This document shows, in pieces, positions 9,544-17,184 of a stretch of 64,000 nt of DNA. The stretch spans positions 124,001-188,000 of the forward strand of contig NZ_SLXU01000001.1 in the NCBI RefSeq assembly GCF_004343505.1, read 5' to 3'. Source of the stretch: Rhodovulum bhavnagarense. GTDB taxonomy: Bacteria; Pseudomonadota; Alphaproteobacteria; Rhodobacterales; Rhodobacteraceae. Both the position numbers and the translations under genes were made by a program. Each line of letters starts with the position of its first letter. The first letter of the stretch is position 1. The notes beneath the pieces are model-generated. The model ran no database searches and was not told the origin of the DNA. It saw nothing but the letters and a program-made list of their open reading frames with translations.

Positions 9544-10782
9544 TCAGGCCGCCTTGTCCAATCCGAACGCATCATGGAGGGCTTGCACCGCAAGTTCCAT
9601 ATATTTCCGTTCGATCAGGACGGAAATCTTGATCTCTGAGGTTGTGATCACCTTGATGTTGATCCCCTCTGCGGCGAGCACCTCGAACATTTTCGAGGCG
9701 ACGCCCGCATGGCTGCGCATCCCGATGCCTACGACCGATACCTTGGCGACATCGGTATCTGCGACGAGGTCGTGAAAATCGATCTCGTCCTCTTTCTTGG
9801 CCTTTTCCATTGCGTCGCGCGCGCGGGCGACCTGGTTGACCGGGCAAGAAAACGTCATATCCGTCCGGCCCTCTTCGGATATGTTCTGAACGATCATGTC
9901 CACGTTCACCCCGGCCCTCGCCAGCGGGCCGAAGATCGCAGCCGCGATGCCGGGGCGGTCGGCGACCGAGATCAGCGTCATTTTTGCCTCGTCGCGCTGA
10001 TAGGCGATGCCAGAGACCACATTCTGTTCCATGATTTCCTCCTCGGCGCAGACCAATGTGCCGGAGTTGTCGTCGGTATCCTCGAAGCTGGAGAGCACCC
10101 GAAGCTTCACCTTGAAGCGCATGGCCAACTCGACCGATCGCGTTTGCAGCACCTTCGCGCCAAGGCTTGCCAGTTCGAGCATCTCCTCGAATGCGATGCG
10201 GTCCAGCTTTCGCGCCTTGTCCTCGATCCGCGGATCGGTGGTATAGACGCCGTCGACATCCGTGTAGATGTCGCAGCGCACCGCGTCGAAGGCGGCGGCA
10301 AAAGCCACGGCTGTCGTGTCCGAGCCGCCCCGGCCCAGCGTGGTGATCCGACCCTCGGGGCTGATGCCCTGGAACCCGGCCACGACGGCCACCCTCATGC
10401 CTTCGGCGAATTTCTGGTCGATATTGTCGCGCGGGATTTCCTCGATCCGTGCGGCGGAGTGGGCAGAGCTGGTCTTCAACGGTACCTGCCAGCCCTGCCA
10501 GGATCGCGCGGGCACGTCCATTTCCTGAAGCGTCAGCGCCATCAGCCCGGCGGTCACGTTCTCGCCTGAACTGACCACGGCGTCGTATTCGCGCGCGTCG
10601 AACAGGGGCGAGGTTTCCTCGACCCAGCCGACAAGCTCGTTGGTTTTGCCCGACATTGCCGAGACGATGACGATCACGTCATGACCGCGCTCGACCTCGC
10701 GCTTGACCTTCTCGGCGGCATTTCTGATCCGCCCCAGATCGGCCACCGAGGTGCCCCCGAATTTCATCACCAGAACCGGCAT
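9544..10782 (-). CDS. lysC: aspartate kinase
   Basis: Phosphorylates L-aspartate at the first step of lysine, threonine and methionine synthesis. It has 412 residues, the usual length of a monofunctional class. The N-terminus VLVMKFGGTSVADLGRI holds the kinase K-FGGTS motif, and TDVDGVYTTDPRI lies in the nucleotide-binding half. The C-terminal third contains two ACT domains (MTLISVADRPG and SVVGIGMRSHAGVA), so allosteric feedback by lysine and/or threonine is expected. It is followed closely by ptsP. Confidence 0.96.
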   Translation of the reverse strand: MPVLVMKFGGTSVADLGRIRNAAEKVKREVERGHDVIVIVSAMSGKTNELVGWVEETSPLFDAREYDAVVSSGENVTAGLMALTLQEMDVPARSWQGWQVPLKTSSAHSAARIEEIPRDNIDQKFAEGMRVAVVAGFQGISPEGRITTLGRGGSDTTAVAFAAAFDAVRCDIYTDVDGVYTTDPRIEDKARKLDRIAFEEMLELASLGAKVLQTRSVELAMRFKVKLRVLSSFEDTDDNSGTLVCAEEEIMEQNVVSGIAYQRDEAKMTLISVADRPGIAAAIFGPLARAGVNVDMIVQNISEEGRTDMTFSCPVNQVARARDAMEKAKKEDEIDFHDLVADTDVAKVSVVGIGMRSHAGVASKMFEVLAAEGINIKVITTSEIKISVLIERKYMELAVQALHDAFGLDKAA

Positions 10783-10947
10783 CTTGGCCTTTCGCCCCGT
10801 CTATGTTCCGGCATCGTGTAGGGCAAAGCCCGGATACGGGCAAGATCACAAGATCAACAGGGGTGGGGCGTGCGGTCCCAGGTCACGATGCCGCCCGCCC
10901 CGCCCATGCCGACATGTTGGGGTGGGCGAGGGCGGTGCGATGCTTTC

Positions 10948-11385
10948 TCAGTTGGTCTTGCGCCCGATCGCAAAAGGAAGCGGGGCGACGGGGATGCCCT
11001 CGTCAATGAGTTTTTTCGCATCTTCGAGCTTGGCCTCGCCGTGAATCGGACGCTCTGGGGTTAGTCCCTCATGCATGTCGCGCGCCTCTTGCACGAAACG
11101 CAGTCCGACGTAATCCGAATTTTCCTCGACGTGCCGCCTGAGCGCGGCAAGCGCCTGCTGGGCGGGGTGGGCAGGAGCGGCAAGCCCTGTTTCCGGCGGC
11201 GGCGGGGTGTCGTCGGCTGTACTGCTGGCGACATTGGGCGCCATCAGCCCCTTGTCGACGCGCCTGCCGCCGCAGATCGCACAGGCAAGCTGTCCGGCGG
11301 CATGCAGCGCCTCGAAGGTCTCGGCCGATTGGAACCAGCTTTCGAAGCGGTGTCCTTCGGCGCAATTCAGCGTGTAACGGATCAT
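10948..11385 (-). CDS. DUF1178 family protein
   Basis: A protein of 145 residues starting MIRYTLNCAEGHRFESWFQS. Two Cys pairs of zinc-ribbon character are visible: C8 (NCAEGH) and the CAICGG motif. The family is conserved in alphaproteobacteria without an assigned function. The open frame extends further upstream but the family N-terminus is the ATG at 11385. It is divergent from the glutathione peroxidase gene, and 165 bp of apparently empty sequence separates its end from lysC. Confidence 0.85.
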   Translation of the reverse strand: MIRYTLNCAEGHRFESWFQSAETFEALHAAGQLACAICGGRRVDKGLMAPNVASSTADDTPPPPETGLAAPAHPAQQALAALRRHVEENSDYVGLRFVQEARDMHEGLTPERPIHGEAKLEDAKKLIDEGIPVAPLPFAIGRKTN

Positions 11386-11514
11386 CCCGTCGCCCCGTTG
11401 CCAAGGATAGCGCAGTAGATAGCGACTGTGCAGAACAATGCAAAGGGCGGCTTGACCGGGGGCGGCGGCGCGATATCTGCATTTGGAGTTGCGATCCGCG
11501 GAAGGAGTGACCAG

Positions 11515-12042
11515 TTGCGTCCGCTGAACTTTCTGGCCGCCTTGTCGTTTTGCGCTGTTGCCGCGGCTGCCGCCCCGGCCGCGGAAGGGTTTCGTTTCGA
11601 CTCCATCGACGGAGGCGAAATCGCGCTGGGCGATTACCGTGGTCATCCGGTCCTTGTGGTCAATACCGCCTCTGAATGCGGCTTTACCCCGCAATACGAG
11701 GGGCTACAGACCCTTTACGACCGATATCGCGACCGGGGGCTGGTGGTGCTGGCCATCCCGTCCGACGATTTCAAGCAGGAACTGGACGATGCCGCCGCGG
11801 TCAAGGAATTCTGCGATGTCAATTTCGGCCTGACCTTGCCAATGACCGGGATCACGCGTGTCAAGGGGCCGCAGGCCCATCCCTTCTATCGCTGGCTTGA
11901 GACGGAACACGGCTTTACGCCGGGGTGGAATTTCAACAAGGTGTTGCTGGGCCCCGAGGGGAATGTCGTGGCGACCTATGGCGCGTTCACCAAGCCGCTC
12001 TCCGCCAAGCTGGCCCGCAGGATCGAGGGAATGCTGAACTAG
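11515..12042 (+). CDS. glutathione peroxidase family protein, exported
   Basis: A thiol peroxidase of the glutathione peroxidase fold. The TTG at 11515 is chosen because a GGAAGGAG Shine-Dalgarno lies just upstream (about 11500-11507) and the resulting N-terminus MRPLNFLAALSFCAV... APAAE is a clean signal peptide. An ATG at 11428 would give an unusual 29-residue Gly-rich leader. The product is 175 residues with the peroxidatic Cys at residue 55 in NTASECGFTPQYEGL, so it is the Cys (not Sec) type. The signal peptide suggests action on peroxides in the periplasm. Neighbours are functionally unrelated. Confidence 0.85.
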   Translation: MRPLNFLAALSFCAVAAAAAPAAEGFRFDSIDGGEIALGDYRGHPVLVVNTASECGFTPQYEGLQTLYDRYRDRGLVVLAIPSDDFKQELDDAAAVKEFCDVNFGLTLPMTGITRVKGPQAHPFYRWLETEHGFTPGWNFNKVLLGPEGNVVATYGAFTKPLSAKLARRIEGMLN

Positions 12043-12213
12043 GCTTGCCGTTTTCGAACATCGTTTCGAACCGCGCGGTCAAAGCTCGCCTCTCTCGTTC
12101 CTGTAAAGCGGTGCGAAGCGATGGGATGGAACATGAATGGCGCCTCTTTTCTTGCACGTTTCAGGCTTTTGCGACGGCCGGGTGCCTTGCCTGGCCCAGC
12201 CGGTAAATCGGCC

Positions 12214-12780
12214 ATGATCCGCGCCTTTGCCGCCATCGACCTGCCCGGAGATGTCCGAGATCGTCTTGTACGCCTGCAAGAGGCAATGCAGATCGGCCGC
12301 CCCGTTCCGCTCGAAAACCTGCACCTGACGCTGGTTTTCCTTGGCGAATTGCCCGAGCAGGTGTTGGACGAGGTGCATCTTGCCTTTTCGCAGATCAGGG
12401 CCGAGCCTTTCGAATTGACGCTTTCGGGTCTTGATCTGTTCGGCGGGCACAAACCGCGCGTTCTCTATGCGCGGGTGACGCCGAACCCGGCGCTTGAGCA
12501 TCTGCAATCCCGCCTGGCCCAGGCGGCACGCATGGCCGGGGCGGCCGTCGAGGGGGGGCGTTTCGTTCCCCATGTGACGCTGGCATACCTGAACGTGGCG
12601 CGCACCGGGCGGGCCCGGATCAATCGTGCCGTGGTGGACAACATGGGATTCCAGGCCGGGCCGATCCCGGTCAACGATATCGCGCTTTACCGTTCCGACC
12701 TCGGGCGCGGGCCCGCACGCCACCGGGAACTGGCGCGATATCCCCTTTTTGCTTTGTCGGATCCGCCGCCGCCCGCATAA
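12214..12780 (+). CDS. thpR: RNA 2',3'-cyclic phosphodiesterase (2'-5' RNA ligase family)
   Basis: A 188-residue 2H phosphoesterase. Both catalytic HxT motifs are present: H37-x-T39 in NLHLTLVFLGEL and H120-x-T122 in PHVTLAYLNVA. The enzyme opens 2',3'-cyclic phosphates in RNA; its physiological substrate is uncertain. The ATG at 12214 begins the conserved MIRAFAAIDLP block; an upstream in-frame ATG at 12121 would add 31 unconserved residues. The next gene starts 20 bp after the stop and may be co-transcribed. Confidence 0.9.
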   Translation: MIRAFAAIDLPGDVRDRLVRLQEAMQIGRPVPLENLHLTLVFLGELPEQVLDEVHLAFSQIRAEPFELTLSGLDLFGGHKPRVLYARVTPNPALEHLQSRLAQAARMAGAAVEGGRFVPHVTLAYLNVARTGRARINRAVVDNMGFQAGPIPVNDIALYRSDLGRGPARHRELARYPLFALSDPPPPA

Positions 12781-12799
12781 TGGGCAAAACGGAGGAGAC

Positions 12800-13282
12800 A
12801 TGATCTGGCCAATCGCCCCCAACCGGGGTCTCGGACCTCTTTTACTGGGCATGTCGCCCGAGAATGTTGCGAGACTGTCCGGGATGGGACGTGCCGAGCA
12901 TGTCTATCGTGGCCGCGATGGCCGCATGATGGAATATCGCGGTCTCGACGCGCCTATCTGCGACTATCGCGACGGGCGCCTTTGCCGCATCGTGGCGGGA
13001 CGCAAGGTCAGGGATGTGCAATTTTCCGGCGTCGACCTCTTCGCCGCCGAGACCCTGACCGTCTTGCGGCTGCTGGAAACTCGCCTGGGGCCGGTAACGC
13101 TATGTGCCGAGCAACTGTTTTTCGGAGAGGCCAATCTCTGTCTGGCCGGGTTCTACGATGCCCATGATCACCAGTGTTTCGATCCGGCGACCGAGTATCA
13201 CGATGAACGCAGCGTGGTTCTGTTTGCACCAGGCGAGGACGGAACGGAGGGTGCGACGTACGAGGTTGTGAGTTTTCTCTAG
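12800..13282 (+). CDS. hypothetical protein
   Basis: A protein of 160 residues beginning MIWPIAPNRGLGPLLLGMSP, preceded by a strong GGAGGA Shine-Dalgarno. No signal peptide, membrane segment or known motif was recognised. The start I-x-P-x-x-G-L-G-P-x-x-L-G-M recalls small proteins often annotated as hypothetical in alphaproteobacteria and some T6SS-adjacent immunity-like folds, but nothing specific can be claimed. It follows thpR by 19 bp and ends against a hairpin shared with the convergent waaA gene. Confidence 0.7.
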   Translation: MIWPIAPNRGLGPLLLGMSPENVARLSGMGRAEHVYRGRDGRMMEYRGLDAPICDYRDGRLCRIVAGRKVRDVQFSGVDLFAAETLTVLRLLETRLGPVTLCAEQLFFGEANLCLAGFYDAHDHQCFDPATEYHDERSVVLFAPGEDGTEGATYEVVSFL

Positions 13283-13293
13283 GCCCTTTGCGG

Positions 13294-13322
13294 GGCGGTG
13301 GCCGAATGTGGCCGGCACCGCC
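13294..13322. terminator. hairpin between convergent genes (candidate terminator)
   Basis: GGCGGTG at 13294-13300 pairs with CACCGCC at 13316-13322, with an additional GCC/GGC pairing inside. It lies between the stop of the 12800-13282 gene and the stop of convergent waaA. There is no clear T run, so termination is likely but unproven. Confidence 0.4.
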
Positions 13323-13346
13323 ACAACTCTGCGCGAAAGCCGCGGT

Positions 13347-14642
13347 TCAGGCCGGTTGATTCATCTGGTCGGGTGCCGGGCGGGCAAGGGCGGGTTCGCC
13401 CATAAGGCGGGAAAGCTCAGCCAGAAGCGGATCAAGGCCCTTGCCGCTGTCGCGTATGCGGTCAAGCGCGGCTCGCGCCCTGTCGGCCATCCCGGCCTGT
13501 TCGTCTGCGTCGAGTGCGGCCAGTGCCTCTGCCAGTTCATCGGCATTGGCAATCCGACGGGCCGCGCGGGCAAAAGTCAGCGCGCCGTAGGCCGAGGTGA
13601 AATTTCCAACATGCGGCCCGTGCAAGATCGCCGAGTCATGAGCGACCGGTTCGAACGGGGTGTGACCGCCCTTGTCAACAAGCGAGCCGCCCACGAAAGT
13701 CATCCCGGCCAGCCGGTACCACAGCCCCATCTCGCCCATCGTGTCGGCCAGGTAGACCGCGGTTTCCGCTCCGGGAAATTCACCGCGTGAACGGGTGGCG
13801 AAGGGCAGCCGCATGCGCGCGATACGCTTGGCGATCTCGGGGGCGCGGCGGGGATGACGCGGCGCCAAAATCAGGCGAAGCATCGGGTTTGCGCGCCGTG
13901 CCCTGGCAAAGCCGGTCAGGATCACGCCTTCTTCGCCATCATGGGTCGATGCGGCCAGAAGCGTGGCCTCACGCGCGAAAAGCGGCTTGAGGCGATCAAG
14001 CACGGCAGCGTCGACCTCGTCTTCGGGGTAGGCGCCGGACTTGAGATTTACGACCGGCCCGGCCCGACCCTCGTCCAGCCCCAGCGCTATGAAGCGTTCG
14101 CGCGAGGCGCTGTCCTGGGCCGAGAGGTAGGACACCGCTGCCAGTGCAGGTCGGATCAGCCCCGGCAGGTATGCCCAGCGTGACGCGCTTTTTGCCGACA
14201 TCCGCGCGCCCAGCATCACCACCGGACGTCCCAGGCGCGCCATCTCGGCCAGGCGATTGGGCCATAACTCGCTTTCGATCAAGATCAACGAATCTGGCTG
14301 CCAAGCTGCGATGAAGCGGCGCAGCGCGATCCGGTAGTCTAGCGGCGCCAAGCGCGCCTCGACCCGATCCAGCGCCCAGCCGCGAACTAGGTTGCGCCCG
14401 GTCACGGTATTGCAGGTAACGACCATGCGCGCGGTGGGCAGGCGCTCATGCATCACCGTGATCAGCCCGCGCGCCGATGTCACCTCGCCGTTCGAGGCCG
14501 CGTGAAGCCAGATCACCGGACCGCGACGCAGACGAGAAGGGCCGGTGCCGCCCAGCCGCTCGGCAGCCTCGTCGCGCCGGCGCGCCAGGCGCAACCCGAT
14601 CAGCGGGGCCGCGAGCAAGAGGATCAGGCGGTAAAGTTTCAC
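13347..14642 (-). CDS. waaA: 3-deoxy-D-manno-octulosonic acid (Kdo) transferase
   Basis: An inner-membrane-associated GT30 glycosyltransferase that adds Kdo to lipid A precursor. The N-terminal hydrophobic anchor KLYRLILLLAAPLIGLRLA is followed by RGPVIWLHAASNGEVTSARG, whose Glu is in the position of the family catalytic base. Later LILAPRHPRRAPEI and FVGGSLVDKGGHTPFEPV are the Kdo-transferase nucleotide-sugar blocks. About 431 residues from the GTG at 14642, which begins the anchor; an alternative ATG at 14705 adds 21 residues. The anchor placement favours the GTG, though no strong Shine-Dalgarno is visible for either. Confidence 0.9.
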   Translation of the reverse strand: MKLYRLILLLAAPLIGLRLARRRDEAAERLGGTGPSRLRRGPVIWLHAASNGEVTSARGLITVMHERLPTARMVVTCNTVTGRNLVRGWALDRVEARLAPLDYRIALRRFIAAWQPDSLILIESELWPNRLAEMARLGRPVVMLGARMSAKSASRWAYLPGLIRPALAAVSYLSAQDSASRERFIALGLDEGRAGPVVNLKSGAYPEDEVDAAVLDRLKPLFAREATLLAASTHDGEEGVILTGFARARRANPMLRLILAPRHPRRAPEIAKRIARMRLPFATRSRGEFPGAETAVYLADTMGEMGLWYRLAGMTFVGGSLVDKGGHTPFEPVAHDSAILHGPHVGNFTSAYGALTFARAARRIANADELAEALAALDADEQAGMADRARAALDRIRDSGKGLDPLLAELSRLMGEPALARPAPDQMNQPA

Positions 14643-14761
14643 GGGCAAGGGTCCGGGGCAAACTCGGCCAAGGGTTACGCGGGCATTCGGCCGCTGGCAA
14701 CCCACAGGCGAAAATGGCTTGTCAAATGACGAATTTTGGACTCACTTTTTTTTGAGCGGAA

Positions 14762-14775
14762 TTGATCTGGGTCAA
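14762..14775. promoter_or_regulatory. Fnr/FnrL-type box upstream of cytochrome c peroxidase
   Basis: TTGATCTGGGTCAA matches the FNR/FnrL palindrome (TTGAT-N4-ATCAA) in 9 of 10 arm bases. It sits 65 bp before the ATG of the peroxidase gene, a good position for class I or II activation. Low-oxygen induction of cytochrome c peroxidase by Fnr-family regulators is well known; the assignment here is by motif only. Confidence 0.75.
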
Positions 14776-14840
14776 GGTCTAGACTTGGAGGAATTCTAAC
14801 CTGAAGCCGACGCGTGAACCCAAAATGAACGGTGCTACCC

Positions 14841-15884
14841 ATGAAACGCTTTCTTACCACCGCGCTCCTGACCACTGCGCTGGCGACCCCGGCTGCCGCC
14901 GAGGATCTGCGTCAGCTTGCGCTGGACTATTTCGAGCCGCTGCCCTCCACGATCCCGCAGATGGCCGATAACCGCATCACTCCCGAAAAGATCGAATTGG
15001 GCAAGGCACTTTTCTTTGATCCGCGCCTCTCGGCCTCGGGTGTCTTCTCGTGCTATTCCTGCCACAACCTGACCACTGGTGGCGATGACAACATGGAAAC
15101 CTCGGTCGGTCATGGCTGGCAGAAGGGTCCGCGCAACTCGCCCACGGTGTTCAACGCGGTGCTCAACATTGCCCAGTTCTGGGATGGCCGCGCCGAAGAT
15201 CTCAAGGAACAGGCCAAGGGCCCGGTTCAGGCCGGTGTCGAGATGGCCAACACCCCCGATAACGTGGTCGCCACCCTGAACTCGATGGACCAGTACAAGG
15301 CATGGTTCTCGGATGCCTTCCCCGACGAGGCCGAACCGGTCAGCTTTGACAACATGGCCCGCGCGATCGAGGCATTCGAGGCCACGCTGATCACACCCGC
15401 GCCGTTTGACGCCTATCTCAACGGTGACGACATGGCGCTGACCGACGTGCAGAAAGAGGGGCTGGAACTGTTCGTCGACAAGGGCTGCACCACCTGCCAC
15501 AACGGCGTGAACCTTGGCGGCAACGGCTATTACCCGTTCGGCCTGGTCGAAAAGCCCGGCGCCGACATCCTGCCCGAAAGCGACAAGGGCCGTTTTGCCG
15601 TCACCGAAACCGCCTATGACGAGTACGTCTTCCGCGCTGCGCCGCTGCGCAACATCGCCGAAACCGCGCCCTACTTCCACTCGGGCAAGGTTTGGGATCT
15701 CAAGGTCGCGGTTCAGGTCATGGGTATCGCCCAGCTGGGCGAAGAGGTCAGCGACGAAGAGGCCGATAAGATCGTGGCCTTCCTCGAAAGCCTGACCGGC
15801 GAGGTGCCCGAGGTGACGCTGCCGGTGCTTCCGGCCGAAAGCTCGACCACCCCGCGCCCGGATATCATGGTTCACGAACACTGA
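14841..15884 (+). CDS. di-haem cytochrome c peroxidase
   Basis: A periplasmic enzyme that reduces H2O2 to water with electrons from small c-type cytochromes. 347 residues with a signal peptide (MKRFLTTALLTTALATPAAA, cleavage before EDL). Two haem-binding CxxCH motifs are visible: C71-C74-H75 (CYSCHN) and C216-C219-H220 (CTTCHN), as in the CcpA/MauG family. The N-terminal ELGKALFFDPRLSASG block is typical. A GTG at 14832 would add three residues, but the ATG begins the signal peptide. An Fnr-type box lies upstream and a hairpin terminator follows, so it is probably a single-gene unit switched on at low oxygen. Confidence 0.94.
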   Translation: MKRFLTTALLTTALATPAAAEDLRQLALDYFEPLPSTIPQMADNRITPEKIELGKALFFDPRLSASGVFSCYSCHNLTTGGDDNMETSVGHGWQKGPRNSPTVFNAVLNIAQFWDGRAEDLKEQAKGPVQAGVEMANTPDNVVATLNSMDQYKAWFSDAFPDEAEPVSFDNMARAIEAFEATLITPAPFDAYLNGDDMALTDVQKEGLELFVDKGCTTCHNGVNLGGNGYYPFGLVEKPGADILPESDKGRFAVTETAYDEYVFRAAPLRNIAETAPYFHSGKVWDLKVAVQVMGIAQLGEEVSDEEADKIVAFLESLTGEVPEVTLPVLPAESSTTPRPDIMVHEH

Positions 15885-15910
15885 GCGGGCATATCTGTCT
15901 TCAAGCTTGG

Positions 15911-15945
15911 AAAAGGGGCCGGCCTTGGGGCTGGCCCCTTGCTGT
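15911..15945 (+). terminator. rho-independent terminator of the peroxidase gene
   Basis: AAGGGGCC at 15913-15920 pairs with GGCCCCTT at 15933-15940, with a 12-base loop, followed by a short T-containing stretch (TTGCTGTT). It begins 27 bp after the peroxidase stop. Confidence 0.6.
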
Positions 15946-16044
15946 TCGAGACAAGAAAACGAAGGCGCCAGCCACAGTCAGGAAACAGACGGGCCCGCAC
16001 AGACGGGACCGCGCGGATCAAGAGCCTCCCGATTGGGGCGGTGA

Positions 16045-16416
16045 TCAGTCTTCGGTTGAACCAGGGGGCATATCGTAAAGCGACCAGCCATGATCTCGCC
16101 CGGTGGGCGGAAGATCACTGTCCTTGAGATGGGCCTGCATGAAAGTCTTGGCGATGAAATTCGCCGTGATCGGCGCAGTCAGGAACAGGAACAGAGTGAT
16201 CAGCAACTCGTGGAATGAAAAACTGCCCTTTACCAGCAGGAAATAAAGCATCGAAGCGATCAGCACGCCGCCCACGCCAAGCGTCGTGGCCTTGGTCGGT
16301 GCATGCAGTCGTTGCAGCGTGCTTTGCAATTTGATCAGCCCGAAAGAGCCCACCAATCCGAATACACCGGATACCACCAGGAAAAAGGCGATTACGATTT
16401 CGGTGATCATCCCCAT
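16045..16416 (-). CDS. mnhG: Na+/H+ antiporter subunit G (MrpG/PhaG)
   Basis: A small membrane subunit of 123 residues with three hydrophobic segments and the family block FGLIKLQSTLQRLHAPTKATTLG. It is the last gene of the operon mrpA'-C-D-E-F-G. The ATG at 16416 is preceded by GAGTGAGG and gives the family N-terminus MGMITEIVIAFFLVVSG; a second ATG at 16410 is possible. The start lies 7 bp beyond the mnhF stop. It is required for assembly of the multi-subunit antiporter. Confidence 0.9.
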   Translation of the reverse strand: MGMITEIVIAFFLVVSGVFGLVGSFGLIKLQSTLQRLHAPTKATTLGVGGVLIASMLYFLLVKGSFSFHELLITLFLFLTAPITANFIAKTFMQAHLKDSDLPPTGRDHGWSLYDMPPGSTED

Positions 16417-16423
16417 ATTTGCC

Positions 16424-16693
16424 TCACTCGATGATGTCGCCGCGCAGAACGAAACGGCAATAGGCAACAGTCGAGACAAAGCCGACCATGGCGACCAGCA
16501 TGGATGCCTCGTAGTAGATCGCGGTGCCGTGCGATATTCCATAAAGGATCAAGAGGGCGATCAGGTTGATGACCATCGTGTCCAGCGCCAGGATGCGGTC
16601 GGCCACGTCCGGCCCCCTGACGATGCGCCAAAGGTTGAACAAGAGCCCCAGCCCGTAACAGCCGAAGGCAAAGGTAAGGGCCGCCTCGATCAT
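16424..16693 (-). CDS. mnhF: Na+/H+ antiporter subunit F (MrpF/PhaF)
   Basis: A membrane protein of 89 residues with three hydrophobic helices. The central RIVRGPDVADRILALDTM is the conserved MrpF signature, with the Asp residues implicated in ion translocation. The start overlaps the mnhE stop by 4 bp (ATGA), indicating translational coupling. Confidence 0.92.
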   Translation of the reverse strand: MIEAALTFAFGCYGLGLLFNLWRIVRGPDVADRILALDTMVINLIALLILYGISHGTAIYYEASMLVAMVGFVSTVAYCRFVLRGDIIE

Positions 16694-17181
16694 TGAAAGA
16701 TCTCCTTCAGTCGCCGCTCATAGCGCGCCTTGATATCGTCGCGCACCCCTTCGGGATCGTCGGTATGCAGGCAATGCACCAGGATCGCGCGCCCGTCAGA
16801 GGCCAGCATGGTTGACACGGTGCCCGGTGTCATGGTGATCGTGCCGGCCAGCACCGTGATCGCCTCGGGCGATGTCAGATCAAGAGGTATGTTGATCCAG
16901 TGCGAGTGGATTTTCTCGTTTCGCTTGAACGCGATGATCTTGGCCACCTGGACGTTGGCGACCACGATATCCCACAGCACGATCAGACCGTATTCCACGA
17001 CCATCAAAGGGCGGCGTAGCCGGGGGCGGTTCGGCCAATAGACCGACGTAACCAATGGCAGGACAATCCCCAGGATGACGCCGAGCAACAGGTTGCCGGG
17101 GGTGATCGTATTGACCAGCCCAAGCCAGACCAGCGTCAGCGTGACGCTCATCAACGGGTGCGGGAAAAGGCGATTCAACAT
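16690..17181 (-). CDS. mnhE: Na+/H+ antiporter subunit E (MrpE/PhaE)
   Basis: A membrane protein of 163 residues. Two N-terminal helices (VTLTLVWLGLV and LLLGVILGIVLPLV) precede a soluble part containing LAGTITMTPGTVSTML and the final ILVHCLHTDDPEGVRDD, both diagnostic of MrpE. It starts three bases after the mnhD stop and overlaps mnhF. Confidence 0.92.
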   Translation of the reverse strand: MLNRLFPHPLMSVTLTLVWLGLVNTITPGNLLLGVILGIVLPLVTSVYWPNRPRLRRPLMVVEYGLIVLWDIVVANVQVAKIIAFKRNEKIHSHWINIPLDLTSPEAITVLAGTITMTPGTVSTMLASDGRAILVHCLHTDDPEGVRDDIKARYERRLKEIFQ

Positions 17182-17184
17182 GAC

